Origin: AWTP1-13 sp035258605
GTDB taxonomy: Bacteria > Pseudomonadota > Alphaproteobacteria > Rhizobiales > Hyphomicrobiaceae
Length of the DNA stretch: 64,000 bases
Reading direction: 5' to 3'
Assembly (NCBI GenBank): GCA_035258605.1
Contig: DATFXD010000046.1
Location: forward strand, 24,866-88,865
Position 1 is the stretch's first letter. Every line of letters begins with the position of its first letter. Below the pieces are notes generated by a model. It was given only the letters and a program-made list of their open reading frames with translations, did not search any database and was not told where the DNA came from. Positions 54,480-63,860 of this stretch are shown here, one piece after another. The position numbers and the translations under genes are program-made.

Positions 54480-55889
54480 CTAGCCCTTTTCTGAGGGCCT
54501 TTCCAACCGCTTTATCCAGGCTCGCGCCATTTTGCGGACATTCTGTGGCGCCGTTCCCCCATAACTTGCGCGGCTTTTCAAGGAATTGCGCACCGACAGC
54601 ACCGAAAACACCTCGGCAGTGATCCCGGGATGTAGCTCTCGCATCACGCTGAGCGGCAGGTGCTCGAGGGAAACCCCGCGCGCCTCGGCCGCGGCCACGA
54701 TGCCTCCGGTGATATGGTGGGCCTCGCGGAACGGCACGCCGAGGCTGCGCACCAGCCAATCGGCAAGATCGGTGGCCGTGGAAAACCCGGCCGCGGCCGC
54801 CGCCAGCATGGCGGCAGCATTGGGGCTCAGATCCTCCGCCATCCCCGTCATCGCCAGGATCGCGAGCTTGAGGCTCGCGAGCGCATCGAAGGCCACCTCC
54901 TTGTCCTCCTGCATGTCCTTCGAATAGGCGAGCGGCAGGCCCTTCATGACGATCACCAGCGCCTGGAAGGCGGCGGCGATGCGCCCGACCTTGGCGCGGA
55001 CCAACTCGGCCGCATCCGGATTGCGCTTCTGCGGCATGATCGAGGAGCCGGTCGTGAACCGGTCGGAGAGGCTGACGAAGCCGAACTGCGGTGTCATCCA
55101 CAGCACGATCTCCTCGGCAAAACGCGACAGGTGGACTGCCGTCAAGGTGGCGGCGGCGAGCGTCTCCAGGATGAAGTCCCGGTCGGCGACGGCATCGAGC
55201 GAGTTCGCCGCCGGTCGATCAAAGCCCAAGGCCGCCGCCGTCATCTGCCGATCGAGCGGGAACGATGTGCCGGCGAGGGCCGCCGCCCCGAGCGGGCATT
55301 CGTTGAGCCGGACGCGTGCATCGCGCAAGCGGCCGCGATCGCGCCGCAGCATCTCGACGTAGGCCAACAAATGGTGGCCAAAGCTGACCGGCTGCGCCGG
55401 CTGCAGGTGCGTGAAGCCGGGCATCGCCAGCTCGGCGTTGGCCTCGGCCTTGCGCGCCAGCACCAACTGCAAGCCGGCCAGCGCCGCATCGGCGCCGTCG
55501 ATCCAATCGCGCACGTAAAGGCGAAAGTCGGTTGCGACCTGATCGTTGCGTGACCGCGCCGTGTGCAGGCGACCGGCGGCGGGGCCGATCAGCTGCTGCA
55601 GGCGGTGCTCGACGTGCATGTGGATGTCTTCGAGCTCGCGCGCGTAGGCAAAGTCGCCGGCCTCGATCTCGGCCAGCACGCGGTCGAGCCCGGACAGGAT
55701 CTTGGCGGCGTCGCCCTTGGCGATGATGCCTTGTGCGGCAAGCATGGCCGCATGCGCCTTCGAGGCGCGGATATCGAATGGCGCCAACACCTTGTCGAAG
55801 TCGATCGAGGCGTTTATCTCCTGCAGCAGTTCGCCCGGTGACAGGGCAAAGCGGCCACCCCACATCTTGTTGGCGGGTTTGTCGGTCAC
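54480..55889 (-). CDS. argH: Argininosuccinate lyase
   Basis: 469 residues from a GTG at 55889 (VTDKPANKMWGGRF). Splits argininosuccinate into arginine and fumarate. Motifs: the start MWGGRFALSPGELLQEINAS, HTARSRNDQVATDFRLYVRD near 115-135, and the superfamily signature GSSIMPQKRNPDAAEL near 285. The longer frame to 56405 is opposite the tlpA-like gene and is not used. 43 bases separate it from the divergent tlpA-like start, so the two share a short control region. Confidence 0.97.
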   Translation of the reverse strand: MTDKPANKMWGGRFALSPGELLQEINASIDFDKVLAPFDIRASKAHAAMLAAQGIIAKGDAAKILSGLDRVLAEIEAGDFAYARELEDIHMHVEHRLQQLIGPAAGRLHTARSRNDQVATDFRLYVRDWIDGADAALAGLQLVLARKAEANAELAMPGFTHLQPAQPVSFGHHLLAYVEMLRRDRGRLRDARVRLNECPLGAAALAGTSFPLDRQMTAAALGFDRPAANSLDAVADRDFILETLAAATLTAVHLSRFAEEIVLWMTPQFGFVSLSDRFTTGSSIMPQKRNPDAAELVRAKVGRIAAAFQALVIVMKGLPLAYSKDMQEDKEVAFDALASLKLAILAMTGMAEDLSPNAAAMLAAAAAGFSTATDLADWLVRSLGVPFREAHHITGGIVAAAEARGVSLEHLPLSVMRELHPGITAEVFSVLSVRNSLKSRASYGGTAPQNVRKMARAWIKRLERPSEKG

Positions 55890-55932
55890 GGCACGTCCCC
55901 GTTGGCATGGCGCGGCATCGGAGCCTCGAAAG

Positions 55933-56586
55933 ATGACGGATCGCTTAGGCTTTGGCAGCAAGCTTTCGGCACGAGCCGCGGCCGCCGCTGCAGCGCTGCT
56001 CGCCGCTAGCAGCGGATTTGCAGCGGTATACGTGACGCTCGGGCGTCCTGACAACGCCGCGCAGGCGCCGCTGGCGGTCCCGGTCGCGGAACCCGGCGCC
56101 GCCGCCGAGCCGACCGGGGTGGCGCGGCCAGGGGCGATGGCCGCCTTCGTGGCGCGCAAAGACCCCGAGGCGTTGCCCGAGATCCGGTTCCAGGACGCCG
56201 ATGGCCGCGACCGTACGTTGGCCGATTGGCACGGCAAGGTGGTGCTGCTCAATCTGTGGGCGACCTGGTGCCTGCCCTGTCGCAAGGAGATGCCGGCGCT
56301 CGACCGGCTGCAAGCGAGCCTGGGCTCGGATGCGTTCCAGGTGGTGGCGATCAGCGTTGATCGCACCGGCGTGCCGGGCGCCAAAAAATTTCTCGAGGAA
56401 ACCAAGACGCAGCATTTGGCGCTCTATGCCGACCCCACCGCGCGCCTGACCTCGACCTTGCGCGTTGCCGGGCTGCCGGCGACCTTGCTGATCGACAAGG
56501 ACGGCCGCGAAGTCGGCCGTCTGCTGGGCCCCGCCGAATGGGATGGCGAGGAGGCCAAGCGTCTCATTCAATCGGCTATTCGCTAG
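55933..56586 (+). CDS. TlpA-like thiol-disulfide oxidoreductase
   Basis: 217 residues. An N-terminal signal anchor (ARAAAAAAALLAASSGFAAV) is followed by a Pro/Ala-rich stretch and a thioredoxin-fold domain from about residue 85. The active site is LLNLWATWCLPCRKEMPALD (WCxxC) and the cis-Pro region is VAGLPATLLIDKDG. Members face the periplasm and reduce cytochrome c oxidase or cytochrome-maturation substrates. Divergent from argH, as is common in alphaproteobacteria. ATG 55933 has only a weak GAAAG site. Confidence 0.92.
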   Translation: MTDRLGFGSKLSARAAAAAAALLAASSGFAAVYVTLGRPDNAAQAPLAVPVAEPGAAAEPTGVARPGAMAAFVARKDPEALPEIRFQDADGRDRTLADWHGKVVLLNLWATWCLPCRKEMPALDRLQASLGSDAFQVVAISVDRTGVPGAKKFLEETKTQHLALYADPTARLTSTLRVAGLPATLLIDKDGREVGRLLGPAEWDGEEAKRLIQSAIR

Positions 56587-56609
56587 CCGCGTGGCGCCCG
56601 CCGGTCCGG

Positions 56610-57443
56610 TCAGGGATAAAACACCGGCAGGTCGCTTTCGGCGTCCGCCTGCAGCAGGCCGCCGACGATGGCCCGGGCCAGCTGCTCGGCCATGCAGCGG
56701 TGGCCGCGGTCGTTGAGGTGCAAATTATCGGAGGTCAGATAGAAGGTGTCGCCGCGATCCTTCTGCAGCTCGCGCATGGCCTCGAAGCGATCGACCAAGA
56801 GCACGCCCGCTTCGCGCGCTATCTCGGCAATCGCCGTCACCACGCGCTCGTAATATTCGTCCTTGGTCAGCACCACGCCGTACTGCGGATCGATCAGCAC
56901 CACGTCGATGCGATTGTCGGCGAGCCAGGCCAGCGCCTTTTTCAGGCAGGCCTTGAAGCCGTCGATGCTGACGTGGCGAATGGCATCGTTGGTGCCGACC
57001 TGCCACACCACCAGATCGGGCTTGGTATCCTCCACTTCGCGCTTCATGCGATCGGCGGCGCCCGCAGCCACCTCGCCCGACATGCCGCGCCCCACGACCT
57101 CAAAATTCATGCCCGACAACGAGCCCTCGAGCGTGGTCTCGAGGTTGGCGACATAGGTCGCCGCCGGCGAAGAGGCGCCGACACCAACCGTCGAGGACGA
57201 GCCGATCGCCAGCACCTTGACATTCTTGTTGGCGCGCACGGCGCGGCTCAGGGCCTTCAGTGGCCGGCGAAACATTTCGCCGACCAGCCGCTTGGAGCGA
57301 CATTCCGGTGACAAGGTCGGGGGAGCCGACGGCAACACCGGCTGCGCCGCGGCCGGCCCCAGGGCGAGCTCCTGTGCCGTTGCGGTGATCGGCGCGCACG
57401 CCACCACGCTTGCCACCGCCCATGGCACCAACCCACGCATCAT
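56610..57443 (-). CDS. Secreted SGNH/GDSL-type hydrolase
   Basis: 277 residues from ATG 57443 (57440 also possible). Signal peptide MMRGLVPWAVASVVACAPIT followed by TAQ. SGNH blocks: KVLAIGSSSTVGVGAS (block I, with GSS for GDS), a central GRGMSGEVAAG (block II Gly), VWQVGTNDAI (block III Asn), and SDNLHLNDRGH (block V Asp/His). Likely an esterase or deacetylase acting in the periplasm. The position next to tlpA and dapD gives no clear clue. A substrate such as acetylated polysaccharide is possible but unproven. Confidence 0.87.
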   Translation of the reverse strand: MMRGLVPWAVASVVACAPITATAQELALGPAAAQPVLPSAPPTLSPECRSKRLVGEMFRRPLKALSRAVRANKNVKVLAIGSSSTVGVGASSPAATYVANLETTLEGSLSGMNFEVVGRGMSGEVAAGAADRMKREVEDTKPDLVVWQVGTNDAIRHVSIDGFKACLKKALAWLADNRIDVVLIDPQYGVVLTKDEYYERVVTAIAEIAREAGVLLVDRFEAMRELQKDRGDTFYLTSDNLHLNDRGHRCMAEQLARAIVGGLLQADAESDLPVFYP

Positions 57444-57585
57444 TGTTGCCCAGCCCCAAGTGATGCGCAAAATCTAGGCCATGACTGCACGCCGGTAAAG
57501 CAGCCTGTGTATAAGCGCAACGCACCGCGACCGTCGCTGCGATGCCATTGACAGGAACGGTCGCCTCGCGCCAGAACCTGACCGC

Positions 57586-58428
57586 ATGGCGAACAGCGAC
57601 TTAGCAGCGATCATCGAGACGGCCTGGGACCAGCGCGAGGCCGTGACCGTCGGCACGCGCGGCGAGGTCCGCGATGCGATCGAGACGGCGCTCGACCTGC
57701 TCGACCGCGGGGAAGCCCGCGTGGCGGTCAAAGAGGCGGGGTCGTGGGTTGTAAATCAATGGCTTAAAAAAGCGGTGCTGCTGTCGTTTCGGCTGCACGA
57801 CATGGGCCTCATCTCCGGCGCACCGGGTGCGGCGAGCTGGTGGGACAAGGTGCCGTCCAAATTCGCCGGCATGAGCGCCGACGGCTTCCGTGCGGCCGGC
57901 TTTCGCGCCGTCCCCGGCTCGGTGGTGCGGCGCTCGGCGTTTATTGCGCCTGGCGTCATTCTGATGCCGTCGTTTGTCAATCTCGGCGCCTATGTCGACA
58001 GCGGTACCATGGTCGATACCTGGGCAACCGTCGGCTCCTGCGCCCAGATTGGCAAGAATGTGCACCTCTCCGGCGGCGTCGGCATCGGCGGTGTGCTGGA
58101 ACCGCTGCAGGCCAATCCGACCATCATTGAGGACAACTGCTTCATCGGCGCGCGCTCCGAGGTGGTCGAGGGCGTGATCGTGGGCGAGGGCGCGGTGCTG
58201 GCCATGGGCACCTTCATCGGCGCTTCCACCAAGATCGTCGAGCGCGCCAGCGGTCGCGTGCACATCGGCCACGTGCCGCCCTATTCGGTGGTGGTGTCCG
58301 GCAGCCTACCGGGCAAGCCCTACGCCAGCAACGAGCCAAGCCCGAGCCTCTATTGCGCCGTCATCGTCAAGACCGTCGACGCCCAGACCCGGGCCAAAAC
58401 CTCGATCAACGAGCTGCTGCGCGACTAA
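57586..58428 (+). CDS. dapD: Tetrahydrodipicolinate N-succinyltransferase
   Basis: 280 residues. Acylates tetrahydrodipicolinate in the succinylase route to lysine and meso-diaminopimelate. An N-terminal helical domain is followed by left-handed beta-helix hexapeptide repeats (from about residue 110: FVNLGAYVDSGTMVDTWATV, then SCAQIGKNVHLSGGVGIGGV), ending with the CoA-binding region VVVSGSLPGKPYASNEP. Together with lysA elsewhere in the window it represents the DAP branch; dapE is not in view. Start ATG 57586 has a weak ribosome site. Confidence 0.97.
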   Translation: MANSDLAAIIETAWDQREAVTVGTRGEVRDAIETALDLLDRGEARVAVKEAGSWVVNQWLKKAVLLSFRLHDMGLISGAPGAASWWDKVPSKFAGMSADGFRAAGFRAVPGSVVRRSAFIAPGVILMPSFVNLGAYVDSGTMVDTWATVGSCAQIGKNVHLSGGVGIGGVLEPLQANPTIIEDNCFIGARSEVVEGVIVGEGAVLAMGTFIGASTKIVERASGRVHIGHVPPYSVVVSGSLPGKPYASNEPSPSLYCAVIVKTVDAQTRAKTSINELLRD

Positions 58429-58448
58429 AGAATCCACCGAGTTCGCCG

Positions 58449-59174
58449 ATGCGCAACTTCCGCTCGCTTGACGCGCACAAGGTGATCGAGACCATTGACG
58501 CGCTCGAGCGGCGGATCTGCGAGCGCTTCCCCGGCGCCGGGCTGGTGCGGGTGTGCGGTGAATTGCTGACCATCGCGCGGGAGAGCTCGCAGCGGGCGCA
58601 CGCCATTGGCCGCACCAACATGGCGCTCAGGCTGGTGGTGTTCGCCTTTCTGCTGGGCAGCCTGTGGCTGCTCTGGCTGATTGGGTCGCTGATCGACTTC
58701 ACGCGTACCAACGCCGATAATGTCTATAGCGTGCTGCAGGGCATCGAGGCGGCGGCCAATCTGGCAGTGCTGATGGGGGCGGCGCTGTTTTTTCTGTTTC
58801 GCATCGAGGAGCGCATCAAACGACGCCGGGCGCTGAGGGCGTTGCATGAATTGCGCTCGATCGTGCACGTCATCGATATGCATCAGCTGACCAAGGACCC
58901 GAGCGGCTCGGTCAAGGTCGGTGGCAGCACGGCGTCGTCGCCGCCGCGCACGCTGACCCGTTTCGAGCTCAGCCGGTATCTCGACTATTGTTCCGAGATG
59001 CTGTCGCTGACCGCCAAGGTGGCCGTGCTCTATGCCCAGAGCTTCCCCGACACCGAGGTAACGGAAGCCGTGAGCGATATCGAGCGCATCGCCGCCGGTC
59101 TGTCGCAGAAGATCTGGCAGAAGATCATGATCGTGCAGGCCGCCGGCGCCGATGCCACCGCGCCGGCCCGCTGA
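58449..59174 (+). CDS. Conserved-looking protein with two membrane segments
   Basis: 241 residues. A soluble N-terminal region (about 60 residues, helical) is followed by two hydrophobic helices (LVVFAFLLGSLWLLWLIGSL, then ANLAVLMGAALFFLFRI), and a long cytoplasmic-looking, charged C-terminal half (RRALRALHELRSIVHVIDMH, coiled-coil-like). ATG 58449 is 20 bases after dapD, so it may share its message. I do not recognise the family. It is long enough and codon usage matches its neighbours, so it is probably real; no function is offered. Confidence 0.75.
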   Translation: MRNFRSLDAHKVIETIDALERRICERFPGAGLVRVCGELLTIARESSQRAHAIGRTNMALRLVVFAFLLGSLWLLWLIGSLIDFTRTNADNVYSVLQGIEAAANLAVLMGAALFFLFRIEERIKRRRALRALHELRSIVHVIDMHQLTKDPSGSVKVGGSTASSPPRTLTRFELSRYLDYCSEMLSLTAKVAVLYAQSFPDTEVTEAVSDIERIAAGLSQKIWQKIMIVQAAGADATAPAR

Positions 59175-59226
59175 GGCGGCACTCGGCGTCCGCCGATCGT
59201 GGCTCATGGCCTCCGGCCATCGCCGC

Positions 59227-61383
59227 TCATGACTGGGCGGTGCTGCGGTCCTTGCCGGCGGCCAGATCGAGCCAATCGTCCTCGCTCAGGATGGCAACGC
59301 CCAGCTCGCGCGCCTTGCCGAGCTTGCTGCCGGCATCGGCACCGGCAATCACATAGTCGGTCTTGGCCGATACCGAACCCGTCACCTTCGCGCCCAATCG
59401 TTCGGCCAGCGCCTTGGCTTCGCTGCGCGTCATGCGCTCCAATGTCCCGGTGAACACCACGGTCTTGTCGCTGAGCACCGTCGCCGCGCCGGTCGGCCGG
59501 GTAAAGGCTTCAACCTCGATCTCGGCCAACAGCTCGTCGAGCGCTTTCAAATTGTGCGGTTCGCCGAAAAAGTCGACGAGCGCATCGATCACGGTGGCAC
59601 CGATCCCCTCGATATCGTCGAGCTCGCGATAGGCGGCGCTGTCCTTGCCGCCGGCAATGGCGGCCGTGGCAGCGGCGCGGAAAGCCTCGAAGCTGCGCAA
59701 GGCCTTGGCCAGATCGCGGGCGGTGGTTTCGCCAATGTGACGGATGCCGAGCGCGTAGATCACACGATCGAGTGGCACCCGGCGGCGGACATCGATCGCC
59801 TTGAACAGCTTGTCGATCGACTTGGCGCCGAAGCCTTTTTTCGCCTCGAGCCGCTCCGAGGGGGTTAGCTTGGCGTCGCGCGCGGCAAGGGTGAAAATGT
59901 CGGCCGGCTGCATGATGCGGCCCTCATCGTAAAACAGCTCGATCTGCTTGTCGCCGAGGCCCTCGATGTCGAAGGCGTTGCGCGAAACGAAGTGCTTGAG
60001 GCGCTCCTTTGCCTGCGCCGGGCAGATCAGCCCACCGGTGCAGCGGCGCACGATATCGACGCGGCCGGTGCGCTCGTCGACTTCGCGCACGGCGTGGCTG
60101 CCGCAGGCCGGGCAAAGCTGCGGCATGCGGTAGGGCTTGGCATCCTCCGGCCGCTTGTCGAGCACCACGCCCAGCACTTGCGGGATCACGTCACCGGCGC
60201 GGCGCACGATGACGGTATCGCCGATACGGATGTCCTTGCGTTGAATTTCGTCCTCGTTGTGCAAGGTAGCGTTCGAGACCACGACGCCGCCCACCGTCAC
60301 CGGCTCCAGCTTGGCGGCCGGGGTCAGCGCGCCGGTGCGCCCGACCTGGATCTCGATATCGTTGAGCCGGGTGGTCACCTGTTCGGCGGGAAACTTGTGG
60401 GCGATGGCCCAGCGCGGCGCGCGCGAGACGAAGCCCAGTCGCTCTTGCCAGTCGAGGCGGTTCACCTTGTAGACGACGCCATCGATGTCGTAGCCAAGCG
60501 CGGCGCGCTGATCCGCCATGGCGCGATGAAAGGCGATTACCTCGTCGGTGCCGGTGCACACCTTGAGCAGCGGATTGAGCGGCAGCCCCCAGCGCGCGAA
60601 TGCCGCGTAGACGCTGGCCTGGGTGGTGGCGGGCAGCGTGCTTGCCGCTCCCCAGCCGTGCGCGAAAAACCGCAACGGCCGCCGCGCCGTGATCGAGGCA
60701 TCGAGCTGGCGCAAGGAGCCGGCGGCGGCGTTGCGGGGATTGGCAAACACCTTGCCCCCGGCCGCCGCCTGCTCGGCGTTGAGTTTGGCGAAGTCGGCGT
60801 GGCCGAGATAGATCTCACCGCGCACCTCGATCAGCTCCGGCGCGGCGCTGGCCTTGAGGCGATGCGGGATCTGGCGCACGGTCTTGACGTTGGCGGTGAC
60901 ATTCTCTCCCTCGACGCCGTCGCCGCGGGTCGCCGCCTGCGTCAGCCGCCCGTTGGCGTAGGTGAGCGAGATCGAGAGCCCGTCGATCTTGGGTTCGGCC
61001 GTGAGCTCGACGACGGCATCGGCTGCCAAACCCAGAAAGCGGCGCACACGGGCCATGAAATCGGCGACGTCCTCCTCGTCGAAGGCATTGCCGAGCGACA
61101 GCATGGGCACGGCATGGCGCACCTTGCCGAAGGCCTCAACCGGGGCCGATCCGACCCGACGCGAGGGCGAATCGGGGCGCACCAGCGCCGGGAAGCGGGC
61201 TTCGATTGCGGCATTGCGCTGGCGCAAGGCGTCGTAGTCGGCATCGGAAATCGCCGGCGCATCTTCGGCATAGTAGAGCTCGTCGTGGCGGGCGATTTCG
61301 GCGGCAAGGCGCTCAAGCTCCGCCGCCGCCTCCGCTTCGCTCAGCCGCTCCACCGCCGTCTTGGCTGCTTTCGTCGCACTCAT
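59227..61383 (-). CDS. ligA: NAD-dependent DNA ligase LigA
   Basis: 718 residues from ATG 61383. Seals nicks with NAD+. The adenylated lysine is Lys132 in AEPKIDGLSISL. The NAD-binding Ia domain (HDELYYAEDAPAISDADYD) is at the N terminus. The Cys4 zinc finger is in LCPACGSHAV and CTGGLICPAQ near 420-445, followed by HhH repeats (FDIEGLGDKQIELF), and a BRCT domain closes the protein (KTVVFTGTLERMTRSEAKAL). It follows bamD by 64 bases. The usual recN between bamD and ligA is absent. Confidence 0.98.
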   Translation of the reverse strand: MSATKAAKTAVERLSEAEAAAELERLAAEIARHDELYYAEDAPAISDADYDALRQRNAAIEARFPALVRPDSPSRRVGSAPVEAFGKVRHAVPMLSLGNAFDEEDVADFMARVRRFLGLAADAVVELTAEPKIDGLSISLTYANGRLTQAATRGDGVEGENVTANVKTVRQIPHRLKASAAPELIEVRGEIYLGHADFAKLNAEQAAAGGKVFANPRNAAAGSLRQLDASITARRPLRFFAHGWGAASTLPATTQASVYAAFARWGLPLNPLLKVCTGTDEVIAFHRAMADQRAALGYDIDGVVYKVNRLDWQERLGFVSRAPRWAIAHKFPAEQVTTRLNDIEIQVGRTGALTPAAKLEPVTVGGVVVSNATLHNEDEIQRKDIRIGDTVIVRRAGDVIPQVLGVVLDKRPEDAKPYRMPQLCPACGSHAVREVDERTGRVDIVRRCTGGLICPAQAKERLKHFVSRNAFDIEGLGDKQIELFYDEGRIMQPADIFTLAARDAKLTPSERLEAKKGFGAKSIDKLFKAIDVRRRVPLDRVIYALGIRHIGETTARDLAKALRSFEAFRAAATAAIAGGKDSAAYRELDDIEGIGATVIDALVDFFGEPHNLKALDELLAEIEVEAFTRPTGAATVLSDKTVVFTGTLERMTRSEAKALAERLGAKVTGSVSAKTDYVIAGADAGSKLGKARELGVAILSEDDWLDLAAGKDRSTAQS

Positions 61384-61447
61384 GGCTCGCAACCCTGCCC
61401 CAGTCGGGCGGACAACGCCAGCGCCGGGAGCGCCGGCGCGGGGACGG

Positions 61448-62464
61448 CTACTGCGTCTGTGCCAGACCCAGGGGTGGCCGGCCGTTTGGTTTGGCCGCAG
61501 TCGGCACGTCGTCGCCGGGAACGCGCGGTGCCGGCATCTGATCCGGTCCGGGTAGGCCCGGTGGCGGCTGTTGCGGGGTCGGCTGCGGCTTCTTCTGGCC
61601 ACCCGGTGTCAGCGCCTTCAAGGTATTGCTGATCCAGGACCCCGAATTGATCTGCGGGCTGAGGCCGCCCGATTTCAACAGGGCGTAGCTGTTCTTATAC
61701 CACTCCGAATTGGGGTAGTTGTGGCCGAGCACCGCTGCCGCCGACTGCGCCTCGGGGATGATGCCGAGCTGCATGTTGGTTTCGACCAGACGGTAGAGCG
61801 CCTCCTCCACGTGCGCCGTGGTCTGGTAGTCGGAGACGACGGTGCGATAGCGGTTGATGGCCGCCAGCTGGTTGCCCTGCTTCTGGTAATAGCGGCCGAC
61901 ATTCATCTCCGAGGCCGCCAGCACGTCCTCGGCGATGCGAATGCGATTTTCCGCCTGCTTGGCATAGGGACTGTCGGGATAGCGCTGCCGCAGCACCTTG
62001 AGTTCGGCCAGCGCCTTGCGCGTCGCCGTTTGGTCGCGGGCGGGGTCCTTGATCTCGTCGAAGTTGGCCGAGGCGATGATGTGGTGGGCCAGCGCCGCGT
62101 CCTTGGTGCCGGGATGGAGCGTGGTGTAGCGCTGCGCCGAGGCGATCGCCTCGGGGTACTTGGCCCCCTTGTAGAAGGCATAGGCCGCCATCACGATCGC
62201 GCGCCGGGCTTCCGGCGAATAGGGGTGGTCGCGATCGAGATCCTCGTACTTCTTGGCCGCCAGGGTCCACTCGCCCTTGTTCAAAAGCGCCTCGGCATCG
62301 GCATACATTTTGGCGGGCGGATCGGGATTGAGCGCCTTGGCGGCGTCATTGGAGGTGGCGCACGCCGACAAGAGGCCCGCCGCCAGGCCGAGGCTCACCA
62401 TCAGCGCCAGGCTCGGGCGCGCGGCGATCGCACGCCAGCATGTCAACCGCAGAACGACGCCCAT
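61448..62464 (-). CDS. bamD: Outer-membrane assembly lipoprotein BamD
   Basis: 338 residues. A signal peptide with lipobox LLSAC near residue 35 is followed by TPR-type helical repeats typical of BamD/YfiO (YADAEALLNKGEWTLAAKKY, then DLDRDHPYSPEARRAIVMAA). It is part of the beta-barrel assembly machinery that inserts outer-membrane proteins. The Pro/Gln-rich C-terminal tail (about 275-338) is longer than in E. coli BamD. It lies between lpxC and ligA in the conserved ftsZ-lpxC-bamD order. Confidence 0.94.
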   Translation of the reverse strand: MGVVLRLTCWRAIAARPSLALMVSLGLAAGLLSACATSNDAAKALNPDPPAKMYADAEALLNKGEWTLAAKKYEDLDRDHPYSPEARRAIVMAAYAFYKGAKYPEAIASAQRYTTLHPGTKDAALAHHIIASANFDEIKDPARDQTATRKALAELKVLRQRYPDSPYAKQAENRIRIAEDVLAASEMNVGRYYQKQGNQLAAINRYRTVVSDYQTTAHVEEALYRLVETNMQLGIIPEAQSAAAVLGHNYPNSEWYKNSYALLKSGGLSPQINSGSWISNTLKALTPGGQKKPQPTPQQPPPGLPGPDQMPAPRVPGDDVPTAAKPNGRPPLGLAQTQ

Positions 62465-62682
62465 GCGGCAAGTCCCCGTTGTGGTCGCCCCGGTCTGGCG
62501 CCGGGTTTTCGACGTGTTTGAGCCCCGTCAGCGGACGCCACGAGGCGCCAGCGGGCTATCCCCTCAATAGCACGTTCTCGCCTGGGCCGCGGCGCAAGGT
62601 TGCCCTGACTTTGGCGCCAAATTGTGGACGACCTGCTGGCCGCACGCCCTCCGACCGCGGCCCGACGCCAACGTCACCCCCG

Positions 62683-63636
62683 TCAGGAACGATCGGCGGC
62701 GTAGTTGACCGCCGCCCAACCGGCCGAAACTTCGACCGGAACCACGTCGCGCACCCAGGGAGCGCGCACCACGGTCCAGGCGTCGCGATCGGCAAACAGC
62801 GCCTGTAACACGCGCGCGTTGAGCCGATGGCCACCCTTGACGGAACGATAGGACGCCAGGATCGGTGCGCCGGCGAGCGCCAGGTCGCCGACGGCATCGA
62901 GGATTTTGTGCCGTACGAACTCCTGCGGATAGCGCAAGCCCTCGCTGTTGACGATCCGGTCGTCGGCCAGGGCGACGGTGTTTTCAAGCGAGGCTCCGAG
63001 CGCCAGGCCGGCCTTCCACAGGCTCTCGACATCGCGCATGAAGCCAAAGGTACGGGCCCGGCAGATCTCGTTGCGGAAGGCTCCGGCATTCATTTCCAGC
63101 GCCATGCGCTGGCGTCCGATCAAGGCCGTGGCAAATTCGATCTCGACATCGAGGTGGAAGCTCGAGTGCGGGGTCAAGGTTCCCCAGCTCTCCCCCTCCT
63201 CGACGCGGATCGGTTTCAAAACCTTGATAAATTTCCGGGGCTGGGCCAGCTCGCGGATGCCGGTCTGATCGACGGCCGCCACAAAGTTGGCGGCGCTGCC
63301 ATCCATGATCGGCACTTCGCGCGAGTCGATTTCAATAAAGCAGTTGTCGACGTTGAGCCCGCGCAAAGCCGCCAGCAGGTGCTCGACGGTGCCGACCGTC
63401 ACCCCGCTGTCGTCGCCCAGCACGGTACACAGTGTCAAATTTTTGACGGAATCGATGTGCGCTGGGATATCGGCGATGATGCGTCCTCGCCGGGTGACCA
63501 GGAAGCGGAAGCCGGTGTCCGGCTCCGCGGGATGCAGCACGAGGCAAACCGGTGCACCACTGTGCACCCCCGTGCCGCGCAATTGGATTTCATGAGCGAT
63601 AGTGGTCTGGCGCGCCCCAATAAATCGCCTGGACAT
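62683..63636 (-). CDS. lpxC: UDP-3-O-acyl-N-acetylglucosamine deacetylase
   Basis: 317 residues from ATG 63636 (MSRRFIGARQTTIAHEIQLR); the frame runs to 63741, but that extension is not family-like. LpxC catalyses the committed step of lipid A synthesis. Zinc ligands are readable as TVGTVEHLLAALRG (His), RHKILDAVGDLALAG (His and Asp), and the later GGHRLNARVLQAL holds the catalytic His. GAGGGA lies 3 bases before the ATG. It lies downstream of the probable ftsZ end, with a likely promoter in the space between. Confidence 0.97.
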   Translation of the reverse strand: MSRRFIGARQTTIAHEIQLRGTGVHSGAPVCLVLHPAEPDTGFRFLVTRRGRIIADIPAHIDSVKNLTLCTVLGDDSGVTVGTVEHLLAALRGLNVDNCFIEIDSREVPIMDGSAANFVAAVDQTGIRELAQPRKFIKVLKPIRVEEGESWGTLTPHSSFHLDVEIEFATALIGRQRMALEMNAGAFRNEICRARTFGFMRDVESLWKAGLALGASLENTVALADDRIVNSEGLRYPQEFVRHKILDAVGDLALAGAPILASYRSVKGGHRLNARVLQALFADRDAWTVVRAPWVRDVVPVEVSAGWAAVNYAADRS

Positions 63637-63764
63637 GTGTCCCTCGATCCCCTCATCGGTCCAGGACGCCGCCCGTTTCGGCGCCCCGTGCCCCCAAAAT
63701 TCCACCCCCGCTGCTGGCTTTTTTTTTGCTGCTCGGAGCACTTCGGCTCTCGTCGTTGAATCGA

Positions 63765-63794
63765 ACGATACTGGAGTGTGCCGATTGGGGACAA
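63765..63794 (-). promoter_or_regulatory. Possible promoter of lpxC
   Basis: Minus strand TTGTCC (63794-63789), 18 bases, TATCGT (63770-63765), each 4 of 6 to consensus. A GANTC site (GAATC, 63758-63762) follows directly. Support is only moderate. Confidence 0.3.
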
Positions 63795-63860
63795 ATCACG
63801 GTTTCTTACACTGTGTTACCGCTCCGCCGCAGGTCGGTCGCGGCGCCGTCAGCCGCCGTC

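Noticed and set aside
56029..56042. GGTATACGTGAC as a second copy of the sucC palindrome
   Set aside because: Only one arm is present and it lies inside the tlpA-like coding region.
63719..63727. Run of nine T before lpxC
   Set aside because: No stable hairpin precedes it on the plus strand, and on the minus strand it is an A run.
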